A stretch of 59,190 nucleotides of DNA from Anaeromicrobium sediminis (GTDB taxonomy: Bacteria; Bacillota; Clostridia; Peptostreptococcales; Thermotaleaceae). A program made the translations under genes and the position numbers. Below the pieces are notes generated by a model. The model was not told the origin of the DNA. It saw nothing but the letters and a program-made list of their open reading frames with translations, and searched no databases. Of the stretch, positions 8,457-17,846 are shown one piece after another (position 1 is the stretch's first letter; the number at the start of each line of letters is the position of its first letter). Location of the stretch: contig NZ_NIBG01000027.1 in the NCBI RefSeq assembly GCF_002270055.1, forward strand, positions 1-59,190, given 5' to 3'.

Positions 8457-8653
8457 AGTATGGATGAAAGGCAAAATAAAAATACTATAGTTGTAAGGGA
8501 CAATTGGAATAAGTTATATATGGTTACTTATACTAGTATTCATATTTTTCTAAACTAATTATAAAAAATAAAAAAAATTCATAGTTGTCATTTCAATTAA
8601 GTCAATTTGATGATAAAATAGTCAAAGAATATTTAAGAATAGCGAGGTTGATT

Positions 8654-10162
8654 ATGAAAACAGGATTTGATCCAAAAAAATACTTAGAAGAACAATCAAA
8701 GTTCATACTTGAAAGAGTAAATGATTATGACAAGCTTTATTTAGAGTTTGGAGGGAAACTTTTATGTGATTTACATGCAAAAAGAGTACTTCCAGGTTTT
8801 GAAGAAAATGCCAAGATTAAACTACTTCATAAGTTGAAGGAAAAAGTTGAAGTTATTATTTGTGTTTATGCTGGGGATATTGAAAGAAATAAAATTCGTG
8901 GAGACTTTGGTATAACTTACGATATGGATGTTTTAAGATTGATTGATGAGTTTAGATCTTATGATTTAGATGTTAATAGTGTTGTAATCACTAGATATGA
9001 CAATCAACCTGCCACTACAGTATTTATGAACAAACTAGAGCGAAGAGGAATTAAGGTATATACCCATCGTTCTACAAAGGGATATCCTACAGATGTGGAT
9101 ACTATTGTTAGTGATGAGGGTTACGGAAAGAACCCTTATATTGAAACTACAAAACCTATTGTGGTTGTAACAGCACCTGGTCCTGGTAGTGGAAAACTTG
9201 CCACTTGTTTAAGTCAGCTATATCATGAGCATAAGCTTGGTCGCGAAGCGGGATACTCTAAGTTTGAAACATTCCCCGTTTGGAATGTGCCACTTAAGCA
9301 TCCTTTAAATATTGCTTATGAATCGGCAACAGTAGATTTAAAGGACGTTAACATGATTGACTCATTCCATTTAGATGAGTACAATGAGGTTACTGTAAAC
9401 TACAACCGTGATGTGGAGGCATTCCCTGTACTTAAGAGAATCATTGAAAAGATTACAGGTGAAGAATCTGTTTATAAGTCTCCTACAGATATGGGTGTTA
9501 ACCGTGTTGGATTTGGTATTATTGATGATGAAGCAGTTAAAGAAGCTTCTAGACAAGAGATTATTAGAAGATACTTTAAAACTGGATGTGAGTATAAAAA
9601 GGGATATATTGATTTAGAGACTGCTCAAAGAGCAAAGTTAATCATGGAAGAACTTAATCTTAAGGGTGAAGATCGTAAGGTAGTTACACCAGCTAGGGAA
9701 AAGTCAGCTGAGTTAAGAGAAGCATCTGGCAAGAATGAAAAGTGTCCAGCAGTGGCACTTGAACTTCACGATGGAACTATCTTAACTGGTAAGAGTTCAA
9801 GCACTATGGATGCATCGGCAGCAGTTACATTAAATGCAATTAAGCACCTTGCAAATATTTCAGATGAAATTCACTTAATTTCACCATCGATTCTTGAGCC
9901 TATTATAAACTTAAAGTCAAAGACATTTGGTAGCAAGAGTACAGCTTTAAATTGTGAAGAGATTTTAATTGCACTTAGTATTAGTATGACAACTAACCCT
10001 ACGGCTCAAGTGGCTATGGAAAAACTAGCCATGCTTAAGGGATGTCAAGCCCATTCTACAACTATTTTAAGTACAATTGATGAACAGACATTTAGAAAAC
10101 TTGGTATTGATGTTACATCGGATCCTGAGTATTCTTCTAACAGTTTATATTATAATAACTAA
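8654..10162 (+). CDS. DUF1846-family protein
   Basis: 502 aa, closely fitting DUF1846 (typically about 490-505 aa), a conserved Firmicutes protein of unknown biochemical role with a nucleotide-binding-like N-terminal region ([20 protein letters not shown] resembles a P-loop surround). Other conserved stretches: [34 protein letters not shown] and [20 protein letters not shown]. The frame is open from a TTG at 8585, but family members start at the [10 protein letters not shown] equivalent. ATG 8654 has GAGG 8 nt upstream, so the N-terminal 23 codons are treated as leader. Monocistronic. Confidence 0.9.
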   Translation: MKTGFDPKKYLEEQSKFILERVNDYDKLYLEFGGKLLCDLHAKRVLPGFEENAKIKLLHKLKEKVEVIICVYAGDIERNKIRGDFGITYDMDVLRLIDEFRSYDLDVNSVVITRYDNQPATTVFMNKLERRGIKVYTHRSTKGYPTDVDTIVSDEGYGKNPYIETTKPIVVVTAPGPGSGKLATCLSQLYHEHKLGREAGYSKFETFPVWNVPLKHPLNIAYESATVDLKDVNMIDSFHLDEYNEVTVNYNRDVEAFPVLKRIIEKITGEESVYKSPTDMGVNRVGFGIIDDEAVKEASRQEIIRRYFKTGCEYKKGYIDLETAQRAKLIMEELNLKGEDRKVVTPAREKSAELREASGKNEKCPAVALELHDGTILTGKSSSTMDASAAVTLNAIKHLANISDEIHLISPSILEPIINLKSKTFGSKSTALNCEEILIALSISMTTNPTAQVAMEKLAMLKGCQAHSTTILSTIDEQTFRKLGIDVTSDPEYSSNSLYYNN

Positions 10163-10172
10163 TTAAAAAAAT

Positions 10173-10228
10173 AAGCCTATACCAAAACTTATCAGCTCTC
10201 TTGCTGAATAGGAAGGTATAGGCTTTTG
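10173..10228 (+). terminator. Intrinsic terminator of the DUF1846 gene
   Basis: AAGCCTATACC pairs with GGTATAGGCTT, enclosing a small CAGC/GCTG hairpin; a T run follows. Confidence 0.82.
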
Positions 10229-10270
10229 TATATACACAAAAGGACTTAATTTGATTTATTCTGACAAATT

Positions 10271-10300
10271 CTTTCATGTGAAAGCCAAATATTGTATAAT
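10271..10300 (+). promoter_or_regulatory. Candidate promoter with CTTTCATGTGAAAG palindrome
   Basis: TATAAT at 10295-10300 is preceded by the perfect palindrome CTTTCATGTGAAAG (10271-10284) over the -35 position. It could be an operator for the sensor-kinase gene; the regulator is unknown. Confidence 0.4.
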
Positions 10301-10415
10301 GTCCATAGATGATAATTTATATGGGAAGGTATATAAAAGTATTAGTTTGATAATTCATACAATAGGTTTTCAGGCTAAAATATAAGCAAATTTGTTGGAA
10401 GGGGCAAACTAATAT

Positions 10416-12530
10416 ATGAAAAACCAAATTAGGAATAGATTAATTAAATATACACTACTTGTAATAATAGCCGTAAGCATTAGCTTCACTGGTTGCTTAC
10501 AAAGGGAATCAAAAGATCCCGTAAAAATAAAAATAGCCTGTGAAAACAATTGGAAACCCTTTAGCTATGTGAATATTGAAGGTGAGCCTGAAGGAATATT
10601 AATTGATTTTTGGAAAGCTTGGGGAAAAACTAATGGAGTAAATATAGAATTTAAAATGACATCCTGGGCAAACACATTAGATATGGTTAAAAATGGAGAA
10701 GCAGATGTACATTTAGGTCTATTTTACAATGATGATAGAGCAGAGTACATGGACTTTAGTATTCCATTTATGGATATAATGACAGGTATATTTGTAAAAA
10801 AGGATATAAATGCATGGGATATTAATGATATTAAAGACATAGGCATTGGTGTTAGCAAAAGTAATAATGCTAGATTTTATTTACAAAAAAATTATCCTCA
10901 TGTAAAGTTATCCGTATATCCTAGCAATAAGGACATAATGGATGCAGTTAAAGATGGAAAAGTTAAGGCCTTATCTGTAGATTATTATAAGGATTTGAAA
11001 AATACAGCCCTTCATTATCCTGAATTAAATGAATTTCAGCTTTTAGGTACCATATACATAAAACCCTTAAGAGTAGGGGTGAAAAAAGGAAATGAGGAAT
11101 TATTAGCTCTTATAGATGATGGAATAAAGAAAATGTCCGTTAATCAATTAAAGGATGTACAATCTAAGTGGCAATACATTACAATAAACCTTACAAGACA
11201 AAGTGCCATAAATTATGTTTTAGGAGTAAGTATAATAATTATTATTATTTTGCTAATAAATACTCTTTATCTAAGACATAGAGTCAAAGTAAACGTTAAA
11301 AGACTTGAAGAAAGTCAACAGAGTTATAAAAGTCTTGTGGAACTTTCTCCCGATGGTATTTTTGTTCAGTGTGAAGGTAAAATTGTATTTGTGAATAAAG
11401 CCGTAGGAAAAATATTAGGTGAAAGAAATGTGGAGAATCTAATAAATAAAAGATTTTTAGAATTTGTTCATCCAGACTACAAAGAGGTTGTACAGAAGAG
11501 ATTTGATGATGTGCAAAAATTAAAGACTACCTTTAGTATTTTGGAAGAAAAAATAATAAAAACTAATGGAGAGTTAATTGATGTGGGCATGTCAACTAAT
11601 GCAATTACCCATAAGGGAAAACCTGCCACATTAACTATTATTAGAGATATTTCACAGAGAAAAAAGGAAGAAGAAAAAAAGAGAAAAATAGCAGAAGAAG
11701 AACAGCGATTACTGAAAGAAACCTTAGAATATGAAAGATTAAAGACAGAATTGTTCTCAAATATATCTCACGAGTTTAGAACTCCTTTAAATATTATACT
11801 TGGCAGTATTCAACTTCTTAATAGCACTTATAATAACAATAGTCAGGGACTAAATTATAGATATTACAAGAAGTACTCAGATATAATGAAGCAAAATTGT
11901 TATAGGCAGATTAGGCTTATTAATAATTTAATAGATATTACTAGAATAGATTCAGGTTTCTTAAAGATGAAATTTAAGAATCACAATATTGTGGAAGTTG
12001 TTGAAAATATCACCTTATCCGTTGCTGCGTATATTGAGAGTAAAGAAGTAAGTATAATATTTGATACGGATACGGAAGAAAAATTAATTTCTTGTGATGC
12101 AGACAACATTGAAAGGGTAATTCTAAATCTCCTTTCCAATGCCATTAAGTTTACTGGACCTGGGGGAAGCATATATGTAAATGTATATGATAGAGATGAT
12201 AAGGTATGTATTTCTGTAAAGGATACGGGTATAGGTATTCCTAAAGAAAAACAACAGATAATATTTGAAAGATTTAGACAGGCACAACCCTTGTTTGACA
12301 GGGAAAGGGAAGGTAGTGGAATAGGCCTTTCTCTTGTAAAATCAATTGTAGAACTTCATGAGGGAAGAATATATTTAAATAGTGAGTATGAGAATGGAAG
12401 TGAGTTTATAATTGAAATTCCTGCTAATATAAAAGGCGAAGAGGAATCTGATTTATCTCAAGATGAACCTTGCAAAGAAGATAAAGTAGAGATGATAAAC
12501 ATTGAATTCTCAGATATATATGGACTATAA
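10416..12530 (+). CDS. Sensor histidine kinase with extracellular solute-binding (SBP_bac_3) domain and PAS
   Basis: 704 aa. A signal-peptide-like N-terminus ends in a lipobox-like SFTGC (Cys27). Residues ~35-255 form a family-3 amino-acid-binding-type domain (KIACENNWKPFSYVNIEGEP; GEADVHLGLF). A membrane helix spans ~263-287 and a PAS domain ~300-410 (LVELSPDGIFV). HisKA has FSNISHEFRTPL with the phospho-acceptor His452. HATPase motifs: NLLSNAIKFT, DTGIGIPK, GSGIGLSLVK. GGAAGGGG precedes the ATG. No response regulator is adjacent, so it is an orphan kinase whose output is unknown. It probably binds a small amino-acid-like ligand outside the cell (inference from the fold). Confidence 0.92.
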   Translation: MKNQIRNRLIKYTLLVIIAVSISFTGCLQRESKDPVKIKIACENNWKPFSYVNIEGEPEGILIDFWKAWGKTNGVNIEFKMTSWANTLDMVKNGEADVHLGLFYNDDRAEYMDFSIPFMDIMTGIFVKKDINAWDINDIKDIGIGVSKSNNARFYLQKNYPHVKLSVYPSNKDIMDAVKDGKVKALSVDYYKDLKNTALHYPELNEFQLLGTIYIKPLRVGVKKGNEELLALIDDGIKKMSVNQLKDVQSKWQYITINLTRQSAINYVLGVSIIIIIILLINTLYLRHRVKVNVKRLEESQQSYKSLVELSPDGIFVQCEGKIVFVNKAVGKILGERNVENLINKRFLEFVHPDYKEVVQKRFDDVQKLKTTFSILEEKIIKTNGELIDVGMSTNAITHKGKPATLTIIRDISQRKKEEEKKRKIAEEEQRLLKETLEYERLKTELFSNISHEFRTPLNIILGSIQLLNSTYNNNSQGLNYRYYKKYSDIMKQNCYRQIRLINNLIDITRIDSGFLKMKFKNHNIVEVVENITLSVAAYIESKEVSIIFDTDTEEKLISCDADNIERVILNLLSNAIKFTGPGGSIYVNVYDRDDKVCISVKDTGIGIPKEKQQIIFERFRQAQPLFDREREGSGIGLSLVKSIVELHEGRIYLNSEYENGSEFIIEIPANIKGEEESDLSQDEPCKEDKVEMINIEFSDIYGL

Positions 12531-12554
12531 ATTAAAAATAAATAGAAGTTAAGA

Positions 12555-12592
12555 AAAGAGATAAACAAAATTTTGTTTATCTCTTTATTTTT
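12555..12592 (+). terminator. Intrinsic terminator of the sensor-kinase gene
   Basis: Perfect 16-bp hairpin (AAAGAGATAAACAAAA with its complement), then a T-rich tail. Confidence 0.85.
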
Positions 12593-12654
12593 TAATATTA
12601 TCTATAGTTTATGGGAAACCATATAATTATGAAGTAGTTTAGGGAGGTTTTACT

Positions 12655-14265
12655 TTGAATATGTTCATAGGTCATAAGCTAGAAGGAACTGAAGATGGTT
12701 ATAATATTATTTTACAATTAGATCCTAATAAAAGCTTAGTTGAGTTTGCTAAGGAGTTTGAACATGGAGATAATGAAAAAGATGAATCCCTATATGATAG
12801 GATACATAAATATGTAAAGAAAAATTTTTCTAATCTTAAAGTAGCAAATGTTAAATTGGTAGTTGGTTCATTATTACTTGTTTCAATTCCTTTTGCAAAT
12901 GTATCAGCCTTTGCTAATAGCCCTGTTCTTGAACAAAGTATAAGTAAGGAGCAAATAATTAACGTTAAATTAGACAATGAAATTCAACACTACAGCCAAA
13001 ATCCTTTTGTGATTAATGGAACTGCTTATGTTCCCTTAGGAGAAATAACTAAATCTGTGGGTGGCACCACTTGGTCCAATGTAGAAAGCAAAACTATAGG
13101 TGTTAATAAGGGTGATGTAAAACTTGCATTTGTTATGGGATCTAGTACAGCTAGACTTAATGGAAAATCCATTCCCATGCCAGAACATTATAGTATAAAT
13201 GATAGTACAATGGTTCCTGTAAAATTTATAGGTGAAATCCTAGGGCTAAATGTTGGATGGGATGGAGAAAGTAAGACAGTTATTTTAACTACAGGAGGAC
13301 ATATTGCCACTGAAACTTACACAGTACAATCAGGTGATAGCCTTTGGAAAATTGCAAATAAATTTAATACATCAATAGATATGATCCGGAGTACTAATAA
13401 TTTAACAAGTGATGTTCTTCAAGTGGGTCAAAAATTAGCTCTTCCTAAAAAACCAGACTCAAATCCTGAAAGAGATGATGAAGGAAATACAGGAAATATG
13501 AAAACCTATACAGTACAAGCTGGTGATAGTCTTTGGAAAATTGCAAATAAATTTAATACATCAATAGATATGATTAAGATTACAAACAATTTAACGAGTG
13601 ATTTTCTTCAAGTGGGTCAAAAACTATCTATTCCTAATCCTACTATTACAGAGACAAATCCAACTACAGATAATGTGGCAACCTATATAGTACAACCAGG
13701 AGATACGGTGAATAGTATTGCAAAAAAAGTAGGAACATCTCCTGAAAATATTTTAAAGTACAATTATATGGATAGTGATGAATTACTCAGCGCAGGAGAA
13801 ACGATTTCAGTTTCAGCCTATGCTCCAAGGAATTATACAATTACTCCAGGGCAAGAGGCTGCTCCTTTAAGGAAGGGAAAAATTGTAGATTGGTTTAGGG
13901 AAGGACAATACTTAATAAAAAGAAATGATGTTTTTACTATTACAGATGTGGATACGGGTTTACAATTTAAAGTTAAAATGATGGGAGGGTATAATCATTC
14001 TGATATTGAGCCATTAACTGCTGCTGATACGCAAGTTATGAAACAACTATTTGGAACTTGGACATGGGCACCTAGATCTGTGGTAATTTTTCATGATGGA
14101 ATAAATATAGCAGCATCTTTAGCCGGTATGCCCCATGCGCAAGATACAGTTGCCAATAATAATGTTACAGGACATTTTGATCTATACTTATCAAATAGCC
14201 TCTCACATAATACGGGAATGCCTAGTGAGTCCCATGAAAAGATGGTTCAAAAGGCAGCAAAGTGA
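12655..14265 (+). CDS. LysM cell-wall protein with copper-amine-oxidase-like stalk domain
   Basis: 536 aa. In order: a ~60-residue charged N-terminus; a hydrophobic segment ~66-87 ending NVSAFA (signal or anchor); a Cu-amine-oxidase N-domain-like 'stalk' (PFVINGTAYVPLGEITKSVG ... MVPVKFIGEILGLNVGW); three LysM repeats (TYTVQSGDSLWKIANKFNTS, an almost identical second, and a diverged third YIVQPGDTVNSIAKKVGTS); and a C-terminal ~130-aa domain containing MGGYNHSDIEPLTAADTQ, GTWTWAPRSVVI and GHFDLYLSNSLSHN. LysM binds peptidoglycan; the last domain recurs in clostridial wall proteins, but I do not know its activity. Start TTG 12655 is favoured by GGGAGG 7 nt upstream; ATG 12661 is the alternative. 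Confidence 0.85.
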   Translation: MNMFIGHKLEGTEDGYNIILQLDPNKSLVEFAKEFEHGDNEKDESLYDRIHKYVKKNFSNLKVANVKLVVGSLLLVSIPFANVSAFANSPVLEQSISKEQIINVKLDNEIQHYSQNPFVINGTAYVPLGEITKSVGGTTWSNVESKTIGVNKGDVKLAFVMGSSTARLNGKSIPMPEHYSINDSTMVPVKFIGEILGLNVGWDGESKTVILTTGGHIATETYTVQSGDSLWKIANKFNTSIDMIRSTNNLTSDVLQVGQKLALPKKPDSNPERDDEGNTGNMKTYTVQAGDSLWKIANKFNTSIDMIKITNNLTSDFLQVGQKLSIPNPTITETNPTTDNVATYIVQPGDTVNSIAKKVGTSPENILKYNYMDSDELLSAGETISVSAYAPRNYTITPGQEAAPLRKGKIVDWFREGQYLIKRNDVFTITDVDTGLQFKVKMMGGYNHSDIEPLTAADTQVMKQLFGTWTWAPRSVVIFHDGINIAASLAGMPHAQDTVANNNVTGHFDLYLSNSLSHNTGMPSESHEKMVQKAAK

Positions 14266-14276
14266 ATTTAATAAGA

Positions 14277-14311
14277 AAAGCACACCTTCATTTACAGAAG
14301 GTGTGCTTTTT
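14277..14311. terminator. Bidirectional terminator between LysM gene and kinase gene
   Basis: AAAGCACACCTTC / GAAGGTGTGCTTT with flanking T and A runs. Confidence 0.85.
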
Positions 14312-15737
14312 AAACTATAAAGGGTAATTTGAAATAAACAGTAGTACCTATATGTACAGTACTTTCTATCCATATGTGTCCACCGTGGGCTTTTATTATT
14401 TGTTTACAGATAGCCAATCCTAGACCAGTACCCCCATGTTTTTTTGTTCTAGATTTTTCACCTGTAAAAAAGTGGTCAAATACATAAGGTAAGTTGTCAG
14501 GTTCTATACCAGATCCGTTATCTTTTATAGAAATAATTAAAGAAGTATCTTCAAGTACAGTAGATACTTGAATGAGTCCATCATGACCCACATATTTTTT
14601 TCCATTTTCAACTATATTTGATATTACTTGAGATATCCTTCTTTTATCACACTTTAATTTAACAGATGGAATAGGATTATTTATTTTGAAATTTATAGGT
14701 TTATCTTTAAATTCAATTTCAAAAGTATTGAATATATCTGTGAAGATTTCATTGCTATCTTCCACTTGAAAATCCATGGGGAATTTACCGATTTCGAGCT
14801 GAGAGAGGCAAAATAAATCATCTATCATTTTATCTAACTGGTTAGTTTTGTTTTTAATTACGGATAAATATCTATCCTGTTTTTCTTTATTTGTAGCTAA
14901 TCCCTGTTCTAATCCTTCCACGTAGCTTTTTATAGATGTGATTGGTGTACGTAGGTCATGGGAGATACAAGCAAACAATTCCTTTCTAGATTCTTCATAT
15001 TTCTTTTTTTCTTCAAAGGAGTTTTTAAGTTCAATTCTCATATTATCAAAAACACTACAGAACTTGCCTATTTCATTTTTTTCATTATAAGGAACTGATA
15101 CATTAAAATTCCCCTGTGAAATTGCCTCTGCTGATAAATGCAAGGATTTAATTGGTTCTGATATACTCTTAGATATTTTAAAAGAAAAAAATATTATTAA
15201 TCCTACTAAAATCAATAGGGAAAATATTGATATGGACAGGGTAATATAAGCATATTTCTCAAAGTATGAACCTAAATTAAATTTTAGACTTATTAATGCA
15301 GTAGCTACTATTTCATTATCTTTATATATGTATGTAGCTGTTCTATAGTTATCATCTTCCGTAAAAGGTGTTATTTCTTCTTTTGTAAATAGTTTATTAT
15401 TAATATGATTTTTATTTAAAGCATCAAATAATACCATATTTTTAGAATCTATAATTTGAACATTATATATATATTTCTTATTATTCTTAAATACTTCCTT
15501 GTAAAAGGTATCATAATCATTAATATTAGAATAATTATCTTCTAATTTTAATGTGAATTTATCTAGGAATATTTCAATATCTTCAATGTCTTTTATGGTT
15601 TTCTCATTTAATTTCACATCGGAAATTAGGTAATTATTAATTACAGTAGAATTGTTAATAAGATAAAACAATGAAATATTAATAATTATGGGGATAATTA
15701 AGGATAGAGAAAAGGCAGTTAATATTTTCTTTCTCAT
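14310..15737 (-). CDS. Two-component sensor histidine kinase
   Basis: 475 aa. Transmembrane helices near residues 5-27 and ~160-185 flank a ~130-aa extracellular sensor. HAMP follows (SEPIKSLHLSAEAISQGNF). HisKA is FACISHDLRTPITS with phospho-acceptor His260. ATPase N, G1 and G2 boxes are seen as VENGKKYVGHDG, DNGSGIEPDN and GGTGLGLAICK. It is translated from AGGGA a few nt downstream of the response-regulator stop, so the two form an operon. It is divergent from a MacAB-like export operon and, as with Bce/Bac-type arrangements, probably controls it (inference). Confidence 0.93.
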   Translation of the reverse strand: MRKKILTAFSLSLIIPIIINISLFYLINNSTVINNYLISDVKLNEKTIKDIEDIEIFLDKFTLKLEDNYSNINDYDTFYKEVFKNNKKYIYNVQIIDSKNMVLFDALNKNHINNKLFTKEEITPFTEDDNYRTATYIYKDNEIVATALISLKFNLGSYFEKYAYITLSISIFSLLILVGLIIFFSFKISKSISEPIKSLHLSAEAISQGNFNVSVPYNEKNEIGKFCSVFDNMRIELKNSFEEKKKYEESRKELFACISHDLRTPITSIKSYVEGLEQGLATNKEKQDRYLSVIKNKTNQLDKMIDDLFCLSQLEIGKFPMDFQVEDSNEIFTDIFNTFEIEFKDKPINFKINNPIPSVKLKCDKRRISQVISNIVENGKKYVGHDGLIQVSTVLEDTSLIISIKDNGSGIEPDNLPYVFDHFFTGEKSRTKKHGGTGLGLAICKQIIKAHGGHIWIESTVHIGTTVYFKLPFIV

Positions 15738-15740
15738 AAT

Positions 15741-16439
15741 CTATTCCCTAGAGAACTTATATCCTACTCGCCATATGGTCTTTATGTATTTTGGGTTAGC
15801 AGGATCCTTTTCAATTTTTTGTCTTACTTTTCTTATATGAACATTAACTGTATTTATATCTCCATAGTCATTATATCCCCATATATGACTAAAAATCTGT
15901 TCCTTAGTTAGTACTCTGTTTTCGTTTAATATTAAATATTTAAGAAGTTGAAATTCCTTTGCTGGAAAAGGAATATTTTCATCGTCTATAAGAACTGAAT
16001 GGGAAGTAAAAGAGATCCTAATATTATCAAATTCATAAGTATTATTAGTATTTAAATTAGGAGTTGAAAATTTAGTATATCTTCTTAAGTGAGACTTAAC
16101 CCTTGCAATTAATACTCCTGAACTAAAAGGCTTTGTTATATAATCATCTGCTCCAAATCCAAGACCCAATATTTTATCTACATCTTCACTTTTAGCACTT
16201 AACATGAGTATGGGCACTGTGGATGTGGAACGAATGGTTCTACATACTTCCATTCCATCTATTTTCGGAAGCATAATATCTAATAGGACTAATTTTGGAT
16301 TGTGTATGTTAAAAGCTTCTAAGGCTTCTTCTCCATCGAAGGCTAATATAACTTCATATCCTTCCATTTCTAAAAAATCTTTTATGATTTCTCCAATTTC
16401 AATTTCATCATCTACAACTAAAATTTTTTCCTTGTGCAT
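15741..16439 (-). CDS. OmpR/PhoB-family response regulator
   Basis: 232 aa. Receiver domain: acidic pair D10/D11, phospho-acceptor Asp54 in LVLLDIMLPKIDG, switch Ser in PILMLSAKS and Lys in DDYITKPF. A C-terminal winged helix ends GDINTVNVHIRKVRQKIE and WRVGYKF. AAGGAGGGG upstream of the ATG. First gene of the kinase operon, divergent from the MacA-like gene at 16595. Confidence 0.95.
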   Translation of the reverse strand: MHKEKILVVDDEIEIGEIIKDFLEMEGYEVILAFDGEEALEAFNIHNPKLVLLDIMLPKIDGMEVCRTIRSTSTVPILMLSAKSEDVDKILGLGFGADDYITKPFSSGVLIARVKSHLRRYTKFSTPNLNTNNTYEFDNIRISFTSHSVLIDDENIPFPAKEFQLLKYLILNENRVLTKEQIFSHIWGYNDYGDINTVNVHIRKVRQKIEKDPANPKYIKTIWRVGYKFSRE

Positions 16440-16546
16440 TTCATTCCCCTCCTTACAAATATAATATCAAATGAAACTTCTTTTGTATGATTTTCCTAGG
16501 AAAATTTAATAGTTTCTTAATTCTTTAATAAAGGTTATGTAAGTTT

Positions 16547-16580
16547 AAACAATTATTATAAATACAAAGAATAATTGTTT
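16547..16580. promoter_or_regulatory. 11-bp inverted repeat before the first MacA-like gene
   Basis: AAACAATTATT (16547-16557) and AATAATTGTTT (16570-16580) are perfect inverted arms ending 1 bp before the ribosome binding site GGAGGG. This could be an operator for the divergent response regulator or an mRNA hairpin. A shorter relative lies before the second MacA-like gene (29033-29052). Confidence 0.5.
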
Positions 16581-16594
16581 TGGAGGGAAAGAGA

Positions 16595-17827
16595 ATGAAT
16601 AAAAAAATAGCAGTTCCTATAATTTCTATACTAGTAATAATAATGTTTATCACCCTTGGTTTTAAAGTATTTGGTGCTAAGGATAATGTTAAAGAGGAGA
16701 TTAAAACCCTAACAGTAGAAAATATGAATTTAGAAAGTAATATATATACAAATGGAACTGTAGTTACAGATGAAGCAACAAAGATAAATTATGATGGAAC
16801 AGGCGTAGTTGAAAAAATCTTTGTGAAAAAAGGTGATGAGATAAAAGCTGGTCAAGTGTTGGCTAAACTAAAATCAGATCAGTTGGAAAATAATATTAAA
16901 TTAAAAAACATACAAATTGAAATTGAGAAATCTAAATTGAACCAAATGGTAAAAGAAGGAGATAAATCCTTAGTAATTGCATTAGATAATGCTAAACTTC
17001 AGTTGGAAGAAACAAAGAGAAATTATGATTCAAACAAAATATTATACGAAGCTGGGGCAGTTAATAAAACTGAACTGGAAAAGTTAAAAACAGCCTTTCA
17101 TCAAGCTAAAAATAATTTTGAAGAAGCAGAATTTAAATTAAAAAATTCAAATACTCCATCTAGTATATATGTGCAAAGAAAAACAATAGAATCGGCAATA
17201 TTAGAACTTAATCAATTAAAAGAGGATTTAGAAAAAACTACTATTAAAAGCAGTATAGATGGAACTGTGACAGAATTAAAGATAAAAAGTGGCATGGCAT
17301 TCAAAAGGGAAGATTATATGTTTTATGTACAAAATTTTAAGAAAAATGAAATTGTAGCCAATATATCAGAAGCGGACATCAATAAAGTAAAAATAGGTCA
17401 AAGGGTGAAAATCAAAGGAAATTCCATTAAGGGGAAGACCTTGTTTGGGAAAGTGTCTAAGATAGCCCCTGGGACCAAGAATGTAGAAGGAAAAAAGCAA
17501 GCATATGTGGAGATTAGAATCACATTAGATGAATATGTTCCTGATTTAAGAACGGGATTTTCAGTGAATTTAGTATTAAATACTGCAAAGAAGGAAAATG
17601 CCAAGGTTGTGAAATTTGAAGCCATTAGTTCTGACCTGGAAGGAAATAAATTTGTAAATATATTAAAGGATGATGGAAGCACAAAAAAAGTCCCAGTTCA
17701 GATTGGTATTGAAGGGGACGTGTATGTGGAAATTATTAGTGATGAAATAAAGGTTGGAGATAATTTGTTAATGAACGAAGATTATGGAAATGTGGAAGAC
17801 GCAGAAGAAGGAATGACACTATTCTAG
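16595..17827 (+). CDS. HlyD/MacA-type periplasmic-adaptor-like subunit of ABC exporter 1
   Basis: 410 aa. N-terminal membrane helix (AVPIISILVIIMFITLGFK); a biotinyl-lipoyl-like half-motif (VEKIFVKKGDEIKAGQVLAKL); a coiled-coil hairpin at residues ~95-200; then beta-barrel segments (SSIDGTVTELKIKSGM, RTGFSVNLVLN). It is anchored outside the membrane and couples substrate to the MacB-like permease. ATG 16595 has GGAGGG 7 nt upstream; an upstream in-frame TTG (16580) overlaps that site and is rejected. First gene of a three-gene operon (gap 19 nt to the ATPase). Confidence 0.9.
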   Translation: MNKKIAVPIISILVIIMFITLGFKVFGAKDNVKEEIKTLTVENMNLESNIYTNGTVVTDEATKINYDGTGVVEKIFVKKGDEIKAGQVLAKLKSDQLENNIKLKNIQIEIEKSKLNQMVKEGDKSLVIALDNAKLQLEETKRNYDSNKILYEAGAVNKTELEKLKTAFHQAKNNFEEAEFKLKNSNTPSSIYVQRKTIESAILELNQLKEDLEKTTIKSSIDGTVTELKIKSGMAFKREDYMFYVQNFKKNEIVANISEADINKVKIGQRVKIKGNSIKGKTLFGKVSKIAPGTKNVEGKKQAYVEIRITLDEYVPDLRTGFSVNLVLNTAKKENAKVVKFEAISSDLEGNKFVNILKDDGSTKKVPVQIGIEGDVYVEIISDEIKVGDNLLMNEDYGNVEDAEEGMTLF

Positions 17828-17846
17828 GTGTAAATAGGAGGCTTTT

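Noticed and set aside
8585-8653. N-terminal 23-codon extension of the DUF1846 protein from a TTG
   Set aside because: No ribosome site at 8585, and family members begin at the residue encoded by ATG 8654, which has one.
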